Shown here piece after piece: positions 1 through 9,885 of a stretch of DNA of 27,826 nt. The translations under genes were made by a program, and so were the position numbers. Source of the stretch: CAZKCI01 sp964551475 (GTDB taxonomy: Bacteria; Auribacterota; Erginobacteria; Erginobacterales; CAZKCI01); contig CAZKCI010000002.1 of the NCBI GenBank assembly GCA_964551475.1, positions 1 through 27,826 on the forward strand, read 5' to 3'. Positions within the stretch are counted from its first letter, which is position 1, and each line of letters opens with the position of its first letter. The notes under the pieces were generated by a model. The model ran no database searches. It saw only the letters and a list, made by a program, of their open reading frames with translations, and was not told the DNA's origin.

Positions 1-131
1 CGTTCCGCGCGGCCATCCCGCCGTCAGGCAATAAAGCCGTTCCTGCGCGAACTGCAATCCCGAAGCCCATGAAGAAAGGCGTCATCATCGCGAGGATCTT
101 CACCGCTCGTTTCGCAAGCTTCTCATTCATG
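1..131 (-). CDS. Secreted or membrane protein, N-terminus only (runs off the left edge)
   Basis: A minus-strand reading frame opens with ATG at 131 and stays open for 43 codons to the window edge. The encoded start (MNEKLAKRAVKIL) has several Lys/Arg, followed by a hydrophobic stretch (MMTPFFMGFGIAV), so it resembles a signal peptide or first membrane helix. A GGAG ribosome-binding sequence lies about 8 nt upstream. The conserved promoter/leader at 184-291, shared with the HhH gene at 20218-20805, lies directly upstream, which supports this start and strand. Too little protein is visible to assign a family, and a function is not offered. Confidence 0.6.
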
Positions 132-183
132 CGCTATCTCCGGCGTGGTGGGGGTGCGAGAGCGTACCGATATAAATATTTCC

Positions 184-254
184 CGGCCGGATATAGCTAT
201 CCGAGCCGGGCCAGAACTTCCGATCCTCATGTCCCCAGTCTGATCTCACGACGC
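184..254 (-). promoter_or_regulatory. Conserved 5' leader RNA element, copy 1
   Basis: About 70 nt in the untranslated region of the minus-strand gene at 1-131 align closely (roughly four of five bases) with 20861-20934, in front of another secreted-protein gene. On the minus strand it carries a shared CTGGGGACATGAGG block and then a hairpin with arms CGGATA/TATCCG, loop GCTA, and an outer CCCGGC/GCCGGG extension. Arms are conserved while the loop differs (GCTA here, GCGA in the other copy), as expected of an RNA structure. It matches no riboswitch class I recognise. Function (riboswitch, sRNA target or translational control) is unknown. Confidence 0.5.
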
Positions 255-262
255 TCCTTTAC

Positions 263-291
263 ATTTTTCTCTCTCCGACGAACTCGGTCAA
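263..291 (-). promoter_or_regulatory. Putative sigma70-type promoter for the leader/secreted gene
   Basis: On the minus strand TTGACC (286-291) and AAAAAT (263-268) are separated by 17 nt. The same arrangement (TTGACC, 17 nt, AAGAAT) occurs at 20968-20996 before the homologous leader, and the flanking bases ATCT.CTTGACC are also shared. The -10 box matches consensus at only four of six positions, so the call rests mainly on conservation between the two loci. Confidence 0.4.
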
Positions 292-314
292 GGAGATTTG
301 CCTAATTAGAGAAA

Positions 315-358
315 ATCCCGCACCAACCCAGGTGTAACCAGCCTGGGCCATGCGGGAT
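315..358. repeat. Structured hairpin repeat, copy 1
   Basis: Nested inverted repeat: outer arms ATCCCGCA/TGCGGGAT enclose inner arms CCCAGG/CCTGGG. A second copy, in the same orientation, lies at 9886-9929. The right-hand 26 or so bases, including the loop GTGTAACCAG, are identical between copies, which is more than a generic terminator would need. Read on the minus strand it is followed by TTTTCTC, so terminator activity is possible, although no minus-strand gene ends just before this copy. Confidence 0.55.
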
Positions 359-679
359 AAGCAGTAGAACTCCCCTCCACTGGGATGAAAAGGGCGGCGG
401 CGCCGTCGCCGTCCGAATCGGCGGGAAAGGCCCTCCGCCCGTTGCCCGATAAAGGTGACCTTGAACTATCGAGTGAATTTCCTATCGGCCGCTATATGTA
501 TTATATATTCTACCGATCAGACAGCAGTGGCCCGCTGGATGCCACTCGATTAATCTCCGCGGGCTGGCACCCGAGGCCTCACTTACGTCCGAGCCGCTTC
601 GCGACACCCTGCCCCGACCCCTATCCTTACCGAAGGGGGACTTCCGGGGAATGGACCGAGAACACACGAATCCCCAGCC
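359..679. other. Intergenic region upstream of the glucan synthase
   Basis: No convincing gene. A plus-strand open frame at 385-687 has no ribosome-binding site, low-complexity composition and no recognisable motif. An AT-rich island at about 490-512 (TATATGTATTATATATTC), in otherwise GC-rich DNA, could be the promoter region for the downstream gene, but no clear -35 box can be placed at standard spacing. Confidence 0.35.
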
Positions 680-3600
680 ATGAGTGAACAGGTTATCCTG
701 CTCAGTTTTTATTTGAACGACAATGACGCCGGAGAGGCGTTGCGGCAGTTGCGTCAGAAGCGGTTCCGGCGCTCGGCATTGATTCGCAAGTCGGCCGACG
801 GACGCATCCGCATTGCCGGCATCTTCTTGCGCCGCCGCCTCCGGCGGGGCATCGCCATCGGCCTGCTCACCGGCATATCCGTTGCGATCGGCATGATCTT
901 GCTGCGGGGCAGGCCCGGCGGCCTGGCGCACTATGTGGCCTTGAGCCTGCCCGTGCTGGCCGGGGGGATCATCGGCTGGTTCACCATCCGTCGGTTCAGT
1001 CCCGGCATCGAAGAGAAACTGGTGGAGGATCACGCGCGCTGGTTGATGGCCGATGAGTCCGTCGTCATCGTCCAGGGCTCTCCGGAAGAGATGAGCCGGG
1101 CGATCTCTATACTCCGGGGCAGCGAGGAGAGCCCGACCGCTATCTTCACCGTTCACCAACGTCGCGACGGCCCGGTTGACGGCGAACCGGTCCCGGTCGA
1201 ACCGCTGGCCGCCGCTCAACTGCAACGATACGCCCGGCGGTTGGCCTCCGCGCACCGGGTCCAGGCTGATGTCCGGCGCGAAGAGCCCCTGTTGCAGCAT
1301 CTCGACCGGTGCGAGAAGGTTATCCAAGGGGTCCGCCGGGAACTGGCCGAGGCCTCCCGCCTGGAGCAGGCCATCTCCGCCACGGCGGAGTGGATTCTCG
1401 ATAATGCCTACCTCATACAGGGGCAGATTGATGACGTCAGGCTGAACTTGCCGAAGAAGTTCTATCACGAACTGCCGGTCCTGGCGTCCGAACCCGGCAG
1501 CGGCGTGCCGCGGATCTACCGCCTCGCGGCGGAGTTGATCCGGCACGCCGACAGCTATCTGGACCGCAAGAATATTTCCGAATTCCTGACCGCCTATCAG
1601 TCGGTCTCGGCGCTGACGATCGGCGAGCTCTGGGCGTTGCCGCTGATGCTGCGCCTCGCCTTGCTCGACATCCTGAGGCGACTGACCGAGCAGATTGATC
1701 AACGGCTGCGCGAGCAGGAGCGGGCCGACTTCTGGGCCAACCGCCTGCTCACCGCGGTCCGGCGCGATCCTAATCGATTGTTCTTTATCCTGTCCGAGCT
1801 GGCCCGGGAGCAGCCCGAACCCAGCGCGCATTTCGCCTTCCAGCTCACTGGTTCCCTGTACGATGCGGAGGCCGCGCTGGCCCCGGTCCGGGGTTGGCTG
1901 GAACGCCAGCGGGGCGGCGGGCTCGGCGAGATCGTCATCCAGGAACAGACCCGACAGGCTACCGACCAGGTCTCCATCGGCAATGCGATCACGAGCCTGA
2001 GGCAGCTCTCGCGGCTGGACTGGCGCGAGATCTTCGAGGGACAGAGCCGGGTGGAGGCGATGCTGTGCCACGACCCGGCCGGCATCTACCACCGTATGGA
2101 CTTCGCCACCAAGGACAGATATCGCCACGCGGTGGAGGAGATCTCCCGCGGGGCAACGGCCGCGGAGGAGGCGGTCGCCCAGGCCGCAGTGGAGATGGCC
2201 GGCGAGCCCGCTCCCGGCGCCGCGGATGATCCGCGCCACCGGCATATCGGTTATTACCTTGTCGACGGAGGCCGCCCGGCGCTGGTCGCGCGCCTGCAGG
2301 GCCGGGAGAAACGCCGCTATCGGGTATTGCACTGGGCGTACCGTCATCACACCATTCTCTATCTGTCGGCCATCGGATCGGCAACCGCCCTGATCATCGG
2401 CGCCGTTTCCGTTTCCGGCTTCCGGATGAGCGGGCAGTTCGGGCTGACCGTGGCCGCGGTAATCTTGGCGCTGCTTCCGGCCAGCGAGCTCGCGGTGCAG
2501 GCAGCCAATTACCTCGTGACCCGGCTGGTGCCGCCGCGGACGCTGCCGAAGATGTATTTCGAAAAGGAAGGCATCCCCGATGAGTTCCGCACGCTGGTGG
2601 TCGTGCCGATGCTCCTCCTGGACCGCCGGACCATCCACCAGGAACTCTACAAGCTGGAGGTCCGGTATCTGGCGAACCCGGAGCAAAATATATTATTCGG
2701 CCTTTTCAGCGACCTGGCCGATGCGGACACGCAGCATCAGGATACGGACGCCAGCCTGTTGCGCCTGGCCGGCGAGGGGATCACTGACCTCAACACGCGC
2801 TATGGCGAGGGGCGCTTCTACCTGTTTCATCGGGAACGCGAATTGGTTGAATCGGACGGTCGGTTTATAGGCTGGGAGCGCAAGCGCGGCAAACTGGAGG
2901 AGCTAAACCGGCTCCTGAACGGCGCGTCGGGCCGCGGCGGCCGGGAGATCGTTCACGTGGGTGATGCGCAAAAGCTGGAAAACATCCGCTATGTGATCAC
3001 CCTCGACAGCGATACCCAACTGCCGCGCGCGAGCGCCCGGCGCCTGATCGAGACCATTTCTCATCCGCTGAATCAGGCGCGGCTCAGCCCGGATGAACGC
3101 ATGGTCGTTGGCGCCTACGGCATCATCCAGCCGCGCGTCAGCATCTCCCTGCCCAGCGCCACGGCGACCCCCTTCAGCCGCCTGTACACCGATCCCGTCG
3201 GCACCGACCCGTATACCCGGGCGGTATCCGACGTGTATCAGGATCTGGCCGGCGAGGCCTCCTATCTCGGCAAGGGGATTTATGAACCGCGGATGTTTCA
3301 CCGCGTTCTCTCCGACCGGTTTCCCGAACAGCTCCTCCTCAGCCACGACCTGATTGAGGGCGCGCACGTGCGGGTGGGGCTGGCGAGCGACATCGAACTC
3401 TACGAGGAGTTCCCTCCGGATTACATTTCCTACATCAGCCGGCAGCATCGCTGGATCTGCGGCGACTGGCAGATCGCCGGCTGGTGCCTGCCCCGCGTAC
3501 CGACCCCCGAAGGGAGACGCGTTCCCAATCCCCTCTCCATGCTGAACCGGTGGAAGATATTCGACAACCTCAGGCGGAGCCTGGTGCCGGTCGCCGCCGC

Positions 3601-6600
3601 CCTGCTCCTCGCCGCCTCCTGGCTCTTCCTGCCGGCGATCTCCGCCGCGGCCGGGACTCTCGTCGTCCTGCTGATGATCTTTTCGCCTCTCCTGCGCCTC
3701 CTCACCTGGGTGACGACGGCTCCCGGATCGGGAAAGGTCTCCTGGCGCGAGACAGGTCATGGCCTCTCCCGGGCAATCGTCGAGGCGGCCCTGATGCCGC
3801 ACCAGGCTCTGCTCGCCCTGGATGCGATCGTGCGGGTCTGGTATCGCCGCCTGGTCAGCAAGCGCAAACTGCTGGAGTGGACGCCGGCGCAGATAGCGAA
3901 GTGGAAGACCCGGGGGCGAGCCCCCGCCTTTCTGGCGCGGATGGGGCTCATCAGCCTTTTCTCCCTCGGCATCGGAATCGCCCTCCGGCTGGGCAAGCCC
4001 GCCGCGCTCCCCATCGCGGCGCCCTTTCTGGCCCTCTGGCTGCTGAGCCCGCTGATCATGTGGCGGCTGTGTATCAAGCCCCGCCGGAAGCCGCCGCGGG
4101 AGCTGGTCGCGCGGGAGGATGCGCAGATGCTGAGGACCACCGCCCGGCAGACCTGGCGTTTCTTCGACGACTTTGTCGGCCCGGAAACGAGCTGGCTCCC
4201 CCCGGATAACTATCAGATCTCCCACCAGAACAGCATCGCCCTGCGCACCAGCCCGACGAATATTGGCCTGTGGCTGTTGAGCGCGGGCGCGGCCTGCGAT
4301 TTCGGTTACCTGACCGGCGAGGAAGCCATCCGGCGCCTGGGAGAGACCTTCCAGACGCTCGGCCAACTCGAGCGCTATGAGGGACACCTCCTGAACTGGT
4401 ACGACCTGAAAACGCGCCAGGCGCTGGCGCCGCGCTATGTTTCAACGGTGGACAGCGGCAACCTGATCGGGTGTCTGTGGGCCATGGAGCACGGAATTGC
4501 TGATCTGACCGACCGGCCGCTGATCGGCCGGCAGGCCATCCGGGGGCTCAATGACGCCCTCCTGGTTCTGCGTGGCTTGCTACCCCAGACCCAACGGGAT
4601 GAATCGCTCTCTCCAGCCCTCAGTGTGCTCGAGCGCCTGTGGGGCGATTCTGGGCAACGGATCGACGAGATCATCCGCCGTATCCGCGAGTCCGCGGCGC
4701 CGGCGAAGGTCATCGCGGATCGGCTGCGTTTAGGCGCCGGCGCCGACAGCGAACTCTCCTACTGGGCGGAGCAGATCGAGCGAGAAGTATCAGCGTGGGG
4801 CGCGCTTATTGACCGCTATCTACCCTGGGTGGAGATCCTGCTGGCCGAGAAGGAAGAGGGTGTGATCCCGCTCGGACTCGAAGTGAGCAACGCCCGCCGG
4901 GAGGCGCTCCAGGAGGCTCCCTCGGCGAAGTCGCTGGCGGACGGAGTCGTTCCCGTGATGACCTTGCTCCGTCTGGCGCGGGAAAAAGCGGTCGGATTAC
5001 CCGCGCCGCGCGGGGAGTGGATAGACCGGCTGGGCGAAGCCTTTGCCCGGGCGCAGGTATCGGCCGGCGAATTGTGCGCCCGGGCAGAGGATCTCCGCCG
5101 GCAGAGCCGGGACCTGGGCGACGGCATGAACATGCGGTTCCTCTATGACCCCGACCGGCGGTTGTTCAGCATCGGCTTCAATGCCAGCGAGCAACGGCGC
5201 GACCCCTCCTACTATGACCTTTTGGCCAGCGAGGCCAGGCTGGCCAGTTTCGTGGCGATCGCGCGCGGCGATGTCCCGGGCGCCCACTGGCTGGCGATGG
5301 CCAGGCCGTTCGGCTCGACCGAAGGCCGCCGGGTGCTGCTCAGCTGGGGCGGGACCATGTTCGAATACCTGATGCCGCTGCTCTTGCTGCGCGTATTCCC
5401 CCGTTCGTTGTTAGAGGATGCCTGCAGCGAATCGGTCGGCGCGCAGATAGAGTACGCGCGCCGGATGGGCGTGCCCTGGGGGATTTCCGAGTCGGCCTAC
5501 AGCGACATGGACGCCAATAACACGTATCAATACCAGGCCTTCGGGGTGCCGGGACTGGGGCTGAAACGGGGGCTCGAAGATGACCTGGTGGTGGCCCCGT
5601 ACGCATCGATGCTGGGGCTGCTGGTCGATCCGGCGGCGGCGGTGCGCAACCTGAAATGGCTCCAGCGGCTCGGGCTGAACGGCAGCTATGGATTTTTCGA
5701 GGCGATCGATTTCACCCGGCAGCGCCGCCGCGAGGGCGACCGCGGAGTGATTGTCCGGGCCTACATGGCGCACCACCAGGCGATGGGGTTTCTGGCGATT
5801 GATAACCTCATCAACGATTCCGTGCTGCAGCGGCGGTTCCACTCCGATCCGCGGGTCAAGGCGACCGAGCCTCTGCTCTATGAGCGCATACCGGTTTCGC
5901 CCCCCCGCTATCAGGCGCCGACGCGGGAGCGGGCCGCCTCGCGCCTGATGCCCGCGGAAATCGCGCCGTCCGCCGCCCGGTTTGTCACCCCCCACTCGGT
6001 CACGCCCAAGACGCAGCTGTTCGGCAACGGCCGCTACCACCTGATGGTGACCAGCGCCGGCGGGGGATACAGCCGGTGGGGGGATTTTGATATCACCCGC
6101 TGGCGGGCGGACTCCACCTGCGATGGGTGGGGCGCGTTCTGCTATATCCGCGATCTGCGGAGCGGCCGGGTGTGGTGCAACACCTATCAACCCGTCGGGG
6201 GCTCGACCGACGCCTATACGGTCAGCTTCTCCGTTGACCGGGCCGAGTTCCGCCGCTCGGACGACGGCATAGATACCGAGACCGAGATTGTGGTATCGCC
6301 CGAAGACGACGCGGAGATCCGCCGCATCACCCTGATCAACCGCTCGGGCCGCAAAAGAAAGCTGCAGCTGACCAGCTACCTGGAGCTGGCCCTGGCCCCG
6401 CACAACGCGGATCGCCAGCATCCCGCATTCAACAAGTTGTTTGTGTGCACGGAGGCGATCGCGGCGCGCAATGCTCTGCTCGCCTTCCGCCGCCCGCGGG
6501 ACCGGGACGACCCGCCGATCTACGCGGCCCACCTGTTGACATCCGAGACGGGGATGACGGGCGTGATGAGTTTCGAAACGGACCGGGGGCGGTTCATCGG

Positions 6601-9600
6601 TCGGGGCGGCACCACGGGCAATCCCGCCGCGGCGGCGGGCGCGCTCTCCAACAGCGCCGGGCAGGCGCTGGATCCGATTTTCAGCCTGCGACGCACGGTG
6701 GCTCTCAAACCCGGCCAGCGCCTGCAATTTTCCCTTATCCTCTGCGCCGCCGAGTCGCGCCGGGATGCCCTGGCGCTGGTCAAGAAGTATAGCGATCCCC
6801 AGGCGGTGAGAAGGGCGCTCGATTTCGCGTGGACCTATTCACAGGTAGAGCTCCGCCGCCTGCGCATCGAGCCGGACGCGGCCCGGCGCTTTCAGCAGCT
6901 CGCCAGTTATATGCTCTACCCCAGTTCCAAACTCCGGACGGCGCCGGATCGCCTGCGGCAGAACCGCCTGGGCCAGTCGCGCCTCTGGTCCCATGGCATC
7001 TCGGGCGACCTTCCGATTGCCGCGGTCAGCATCGGAGAGTCGAACGACATCAGTCTCGTGCGCCAGATGCTCCAGGCGCACACCTACTGGCGCCTCCACG
7101 GCCTCCCCTCGGACCTGGTCATACTCAACGAGGAAGCCGGCGGTTATGAACAGCCCCTGCAAGAACAGCTGAAGCGGCTGATCCAATCCCATGCCATGCA
7201 TGCCGGCGGCGGCCAGACCGGCGGGATCTACCTGCTCAACGCCGACCATATCCCCGAGGAGGATCTGACGCTCATCCTCTCGGCCGCGCGCGTGGCGCTG
7301 GTGGCCGCCCGCGGCCCCCTGCCTCAACAGCTGGGCGCGCCGATGGAACCGACGGAGATCCCCGCCCCCCTGCCCGTGCGCCGTATCCCGGAGGAGCCCT
7401 CCGCGCCGCTGCCGTTCCTGGAGCTCGCCTACTTCAACGGGCTGGGCGGCTTTACCCCCGACGGCCGCGAATACGCAATCTATCTCGGCCCCGGCGCGCA
7501 GACGCCGGCGCCCTGGGTGAATGTGATCGCCAATCCGAGCTTCGGCGCGCTGGTCAGCGAATCGGGCGCGGGCTTCGCCTGGTACGGCAACAGCCAGCAG
7601 AACCGCTTGACCGGCTGGTCCAATGACCCGGTCACCGACCTGCCGGCCGAAGCCATCTACATCCGCGATCAGGAAACGGGAAGGTTCTGGACCCCCACCC
7701 CCCTGCCGATCCGGGAGAAGGACGCCTATCGGACACGCCACGGCGCCGGCTATACGGTCTTCGAACACACCAGCCACTCCATCCAGCAGGAACTGACCGT
7801 CTTCGTGCCGATGGATGAAAACGGCGGAGAACCGGTGCGCGTGCAGCGGCTTCGGTTGCGCAATGACTCATCACGATTGCGGCGGCTGGCGGTCACCTTC
7901 TACGTCGAGTGGACTCTCGGCGAGAACAGGGAGGAGAGCCAGACGCGCGTGATCAGCCAGTGGGACAGCGAGCTGCGAGCCCTGCTGGCCCGCAATCGCT
8001 ACCACCCGGGCTATGGCGACCGCATCGCCTTTGCCACGTTGAGCCCCCCTCCCCGCAGCTATACCGCCGACCGCGCCGGCTTCCTCGGTCGTAATGGGAC
8101 CATGGCCGCGCCCGCCGCGATGAAGCGCATCCGGCTCTCCGGCCGCGCCTGGCCGGGTCTCGACCCGTGTGCGGCCGTGCAGGTGGCGGTGAATCTGCCG
8201 CCGGGGGAGAGCGCGGAGGTGACCTGTCTGCTCGGGCAGGCAGGCTCCATCGAAGAGGTCGATCGCCTGATCCGGAAATACCGCGATGCCGCCGAAGTGG
8301 AGGAGGCCCTCAATCGCGCGATCGCCTGGTGGGACCGGCTGGTGGGAGCTATCCAGGTCAGCACCCCGGAGAAGTCGGCGGATATTCTGTTGAACCGCTG
8401 GCTGCCCTACCAGACCTTGAGCTCCCGGATCTGGGGACGGACGGGGTTCTACCAGTCCAGCGGGGCTTTCGGATTCCGCGACCAGCTCCAGGACGCGATG
8501 GCGCTGTTATACGCGGACCCGGCCATCGCCCGGCGGCAGATACTCCTGGCGGCGGGACGCCAGTTCGTCGAGGGAGACGTTCAGCACTGGTGGCAACCGC
8601 CGTCCGGCGCCGGCATCCGGACGCGTTGTTCCGATGACCTGCTCTGGCTGCCGTACGTGACTGCCCATTATGTCCGCGTCACGGGCGATGCGGGAATCCT
8701 GAACGAGCGCATTCCGTTCATCGAGGACCGCTCCCTGGAGAAAAAGGAGCACGAGGTCTTTATGACCCCGCACGGTTCTCTGGACAGCGCCGCGCTCTAT
8801 GAGCATTGCCGGCGGGCGCTCGAGCGGGGAGCGAGTTCGGGGCCTCACGGCCTGCCCCTGATCGGCAGCGGCGATTGGAACGACGGCATGAACCGGGTGG
8901 GCATCGAGGGGAGCGGAGAGAGCGTCTGGCTGGCCTGGTTTCTCATCGAGACCCTCAATCGGTTTGCCGGGATGGCGGAGACGCACGGCCGCCCGGAGGA
9001 GGTGGCCGCCTACCGCGAGAAAGCCAGAGCGCTGGCCGCGGCCGTCGAGCGCCACGCCTGGGACGGAAACTGGTACCTCCGGGCCTTTTTTGACGACGGC
9101 ACTCCGCTCGGATCGGCGGCGAGCGAGGAAGCGCGCATTGACTCGTTGCCCCAGTCCTGGGCGGTGCTCAGCGGTGCGGCCGACCCCGAGCGGGCGGCCC
9201 GGGCGGTTGAATCCGCCTGGGAGCAGCTGGTGCTCACGGGAGAGAATCTGGTGCTGCTGCTCACCCCGCCCTTCGACAGGTCGGAGAAAAATCCTGGCTA
9301 CATCAAGGGGTATCCCCCCGGCGTTCGGGAGAATGGAGGCCAGTACACGCATGCCGCGTTATGGCTGGCCATGGCGCTGTGCCGCGAGGGCGAGGGGGAC
9401 CGGGCGGTTTCTCTCCTGCGCATGATCAGCCCGATCGAGCGGGCGCGCGATCCGGCGGCCGTGGCACGCTACCGGGTCGAGCCCTACGTGACCGCCGGCG
9501 ACGTCTCTCGCCTGGCGGGACGGGTCGGTCAGGGCGGCTGGACCTGGTATACCGGTTCCGCCGCCTGGATGTATCGCGTCTGGATCGAGGAGGTGCTCGG

Positions 9601-9844
9601 CCTGAAGATTTCCGGCCGGATCCTTACCGTCGATCCGGTCATCCCGTCCGGCTGGAAGCAGTTCGGCATCCGCTACCGCCGGGGCGAGGCCGTCTATGAG
9701 ATCTCGGTCGAAAACCCCGAGGGGGTATGCCGCGGTGTGGCGTGGGTGGAGATGGATGGCCGGCGCCTGGAACAGCCTCTTATCCCCCTGGAAGACATTT
9801 CGATCAAACACAAGGTAATCGTGCGGATGGGCAAAAAGGCGTAA
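680..9844 (+). CDS. ndvB: Cyclic beta-1,2-glucan synthetase (GT84/GH94, NdvB/Cgs type)
   Basis: Membrane enzyme that polymerises glucose from UDP-glucose into beta-1,2-glucan, trims it by phosphorolysis and cyclises it; products go to the periplasm. In order: N-terminal extension with two membrane helices (about 58-103); more helices near 557-612; glycosyltransferase region from about 620, with TLDSDTQ (near 776) and the QHRW acceptor motif (near 920); helices near 967-1012 and 1083-1130; glucoamylase-like domain (about 1480-1680); two GT36-associated beta-sandwich regions (from about 1775 and 2244); and a C-terminal GH94 phosphorylase with GSGDWNDGMNRVG (near 2730), whose Asp is the expected general acid. 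At 3054 residues it is somewhat longer than typical Cgs proteins (about 2800). No clear Shine-Dalgarno precedes the ATG; the nearest upstream ATG (653) is out of frame and stops at once. It is a single-gene unit flanked by direct hairpin repeats. Confidence 0.95.
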   Translation: MSEQVILLSFYLNDNDAGEALRQLRQKRFRRSALIRKSADGRIRIAGIFLRRRLRRGIAIGLLTGISVAIGMILLRGRPGGLAHYVALSLPVLAGGIIGWFTIRRFSPGIEEKLVEDHARWLMADESVVIVQGSPEEMSRAISILRGSEESPTAIFTVHQRRDGPVDGEPVPVEPLAAAQLQRYARRLASAHRVQADVRREEPLLQHLDRCEKVIQGVRRELAEASRLEQAISATAEWILDNAYLIQGQIDDVRLNLPKKFYHELPVLASEPGSGVPRIYRLAAELIRHADSYLDRKNISEFLTAYQSVSALTIGELWALPLMLRLALLDILRRLTEQIDQRLREQERADFWANRLLTAVRRDPNRLFFILSELAREQPEPSAHFAFQLTGSLYDAEAALAPVRGWLERQRGGGLGEIVIQEQTRQATDQVSIGNAITSLRQLSRLDWREIFEGQSRVEAMLCHDPAGIYHRMDFATKDRYRHAVEEISRGATAAEEAVAQAAVEMAGEPAPGAADDPRHRHIGYYLVDGGRPALVARLQGREKRRYRVLHWAYRHHTILYLSAIGSATALIIGAVSVSGFRMSGQFGLTVAAVILALLPASELAVQAANYLVTRLVPPRTLPKMYFEKEGIPDEFRTLVVVPMLLLDRRTIHQELYKLEVRYLANPEQNILFGLFSDLADADTQHQDTDASLLRLAGEGITDLNTRYGEGRFYLFHRERELVESDGRFIGWERKRGKLEELNRLLNGASGRGGREIVHVGDAQKLENIRYVITLDSDTQLPRASARRLIETISHPLNQARLSPDERMVVGAYGIIQPRVSISLPSATATPFSRLYTDPVGTDPYTRAVSDVYQDLAGEASYLGKGIYEPRMFHRVLSDRFPEQLLLSHDLIEGAHVRVGLASDIELYEEFPPDYISYISRQHRWICGDWQIAGWCLPRVPTPEGRRVPNPLSMLNRWKIFDNLRRSLVPVAAALLLAASWLFLPAISAAAGTLVVLLMIFSPLLRLLTWVTTAPGSGKVSWRETGHGLSRAIVEAALMPHQALLALDAIVRVWYRRLVSKRKLLEWTPAQIAKWKTRGRAPAFLARMGLISLFSLGIGIALRLGKPAALPIAAPFLALWLLSPLIMWRLCIKPRRKPPRELVAREDAQMLRTTARQTWRFFDDFVGPETSWLPPDNYQISHQNSIALRTSPTNIGLWLLSAGAACDFGYLTGEEAIRRLGETFQTLGQLERYEGHLLNWYDLKTRQALAPRYVSTVDSGNLIGCLWAMEHGIADLTDRPLIGRQAIRGLNDALLVLRGLLPQTQRDESLSPALSVLERLWGDSGQRIDEIIRRIRESAAPAKVIADRLRLGAGADSELSYWAEQIEREVSAWGALIDRYLPWVEILLAEKEEGVIPLGLEVSNARREALQEAPSAKSLADGVVPVMTLLRLAREKAVGLPAPRGEWIDRLGEAFARAQVSAGELCARAEDLRRQSRDLGDGMNMRFLYDPDRRLFSIGFNASEQRRDPSYYDLLASEARLASFVAIARGDVPGAHWLAMARPFGSTEGRRVLLSWGGTMFEYLMPLLLLRVFPRSLLEDACSESVGAQIEYARRMGVPWGISESAYSDMDANNTYQYQAFGVPGLGLKRGLEDDLVVAPYASMLGLLVDPAAAVRNLKWLQRLGLNGSYGFFEAIDFTRQRRREGDRGVIVRAYMAHHQAMGFLAIDNLINDSVLQRRFHSDPRVKATEPLLYERIPVSPPRYQAPTRERAASRLMPAEIAPSAARFVTPHSVTPKTQLFGNGRYHLMVTSAGGGYSRWGDFDITRWRADSTCDGWGAFCYIRDLRSGRVWCNTYQPVGGSTDAYTVSFSVDRAEFRRSDDGIDTETEIVVSPEDDAEIRRITLINRSGRKRKLQLTSYLELALAPHNADRQHPAFNKLFVCTEAIAARNALLAFRRPRDRDDPPIYAAHLLTSETGMTGVMSFETDRGRFIGRGGTTGNPAAAAGALSNSAGQALDPIFSLRRTVALKPGQRLQFSLILCAAESRRDALALVKKYSDPQAVRRALDFAWTYSQVELRRLRIEPDAARRFQQLASYMLYPSSKLRTAPDRLRQNRLGQSRLWSHGISGDLPIAAVSIGESNDISLVRQMLQAHTYWRLHGLPSDLVILNEEAGGYEQPLQEQLKRLIQSHAMHAGGGQTGGIYLLNADHIPEEDLTLILSAARVALVAARGPLPQQLGAPMEPTEIPAPLPVRRIPEEPSAPLPFLELAYFNGLGGFTPDGREYAIYLGPGAQTPAPWVNVIANPSFGALVSESGAGFAWYGNSQQNRLTGWSNDPVTDLPAEAIYIRDQETGRFWTPTPLPIREKDAYRTRHGAGYTVFEHTSHSIQQELTVFVPMDENGGEPVRVQRLRLRNDSSRLRRLAVTFYVEWTLGENREESQTRVISQWDSELRALLARNRYHPGYGDRIAFATLSPPPRSYTADRAGFLGRNGTMAAPAAMKRIRLSGRAWPGLDPCAAVQVAVNLPPGESAEVTCLLGQAGSIEEVDRLIRKYRDAAEVEEALNRAIAWWDRLVGAIQVSTPEKSADILLNRWLPYQTLSSRIWGRTGFYQSSGAFGFRDQLQDAMALLYADPAIARRQILLAAGRQFVEGDVQHWWQPPSGAGIRTRCSDDLLWLPYVTAHYVRVTGDAGILNERIPFIEDRSLEKKEHEVFMTPHGSLDSAALYEHCRRALERGASSGPHGLPLIGSGDWNDGMNRVGIEGSGESVWLAWFLIETLNRFAGMAETHGRPEEVAAYREKARALAAAVERHAWDGNWYLRAFFDDGTPLGSAASEEARIDSLPQSWAVLSGAADPERAARAVESAWEQLVLTGENLVLLLTPPFDRSEKNPGYIKGYPPGVRENGGQYTHAALWLAMALCREGEGDRAVSLLRMISPIERARDPAAVARYRVEPYVTAGDVSRLAGRVGQGGWTWYTGSAAWMYRVWIEEVLGLKISGRILTVDPVIPSGWKQFGIRYRRGEAVYEISVENPEGVCRGVAWVEMDGRRLEQPLIPLEDISIKHKVIVRMGKKA

Positions 9845-9885
9845 CCGATTCGGGATTTCTGCTCGGAGTTTCGCAACCAGAAAAA

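Noticed and set aside
184..254. Cyclic-di-GMP, cobalamin or ZTP riboswitch
   Set aside because: The conserved core sequences of these classes are not visible in either copy on either strand.
385..687. Small plus-strand gene upstream of the glucan synthase
   Set aside because: No ribosome-binding site, low-complexity N-terminus, overlaps the synthase start and has no family resemblance.
482..2686. Long minus-strand open frame (734 codons) and other long frames opposite the glucan synthase
   Set aside because: Antisense to a clear conserved gene. Composition is Gln/Gly/Arg/His-rich with no domains, as expected from GC-rich codon shadows.
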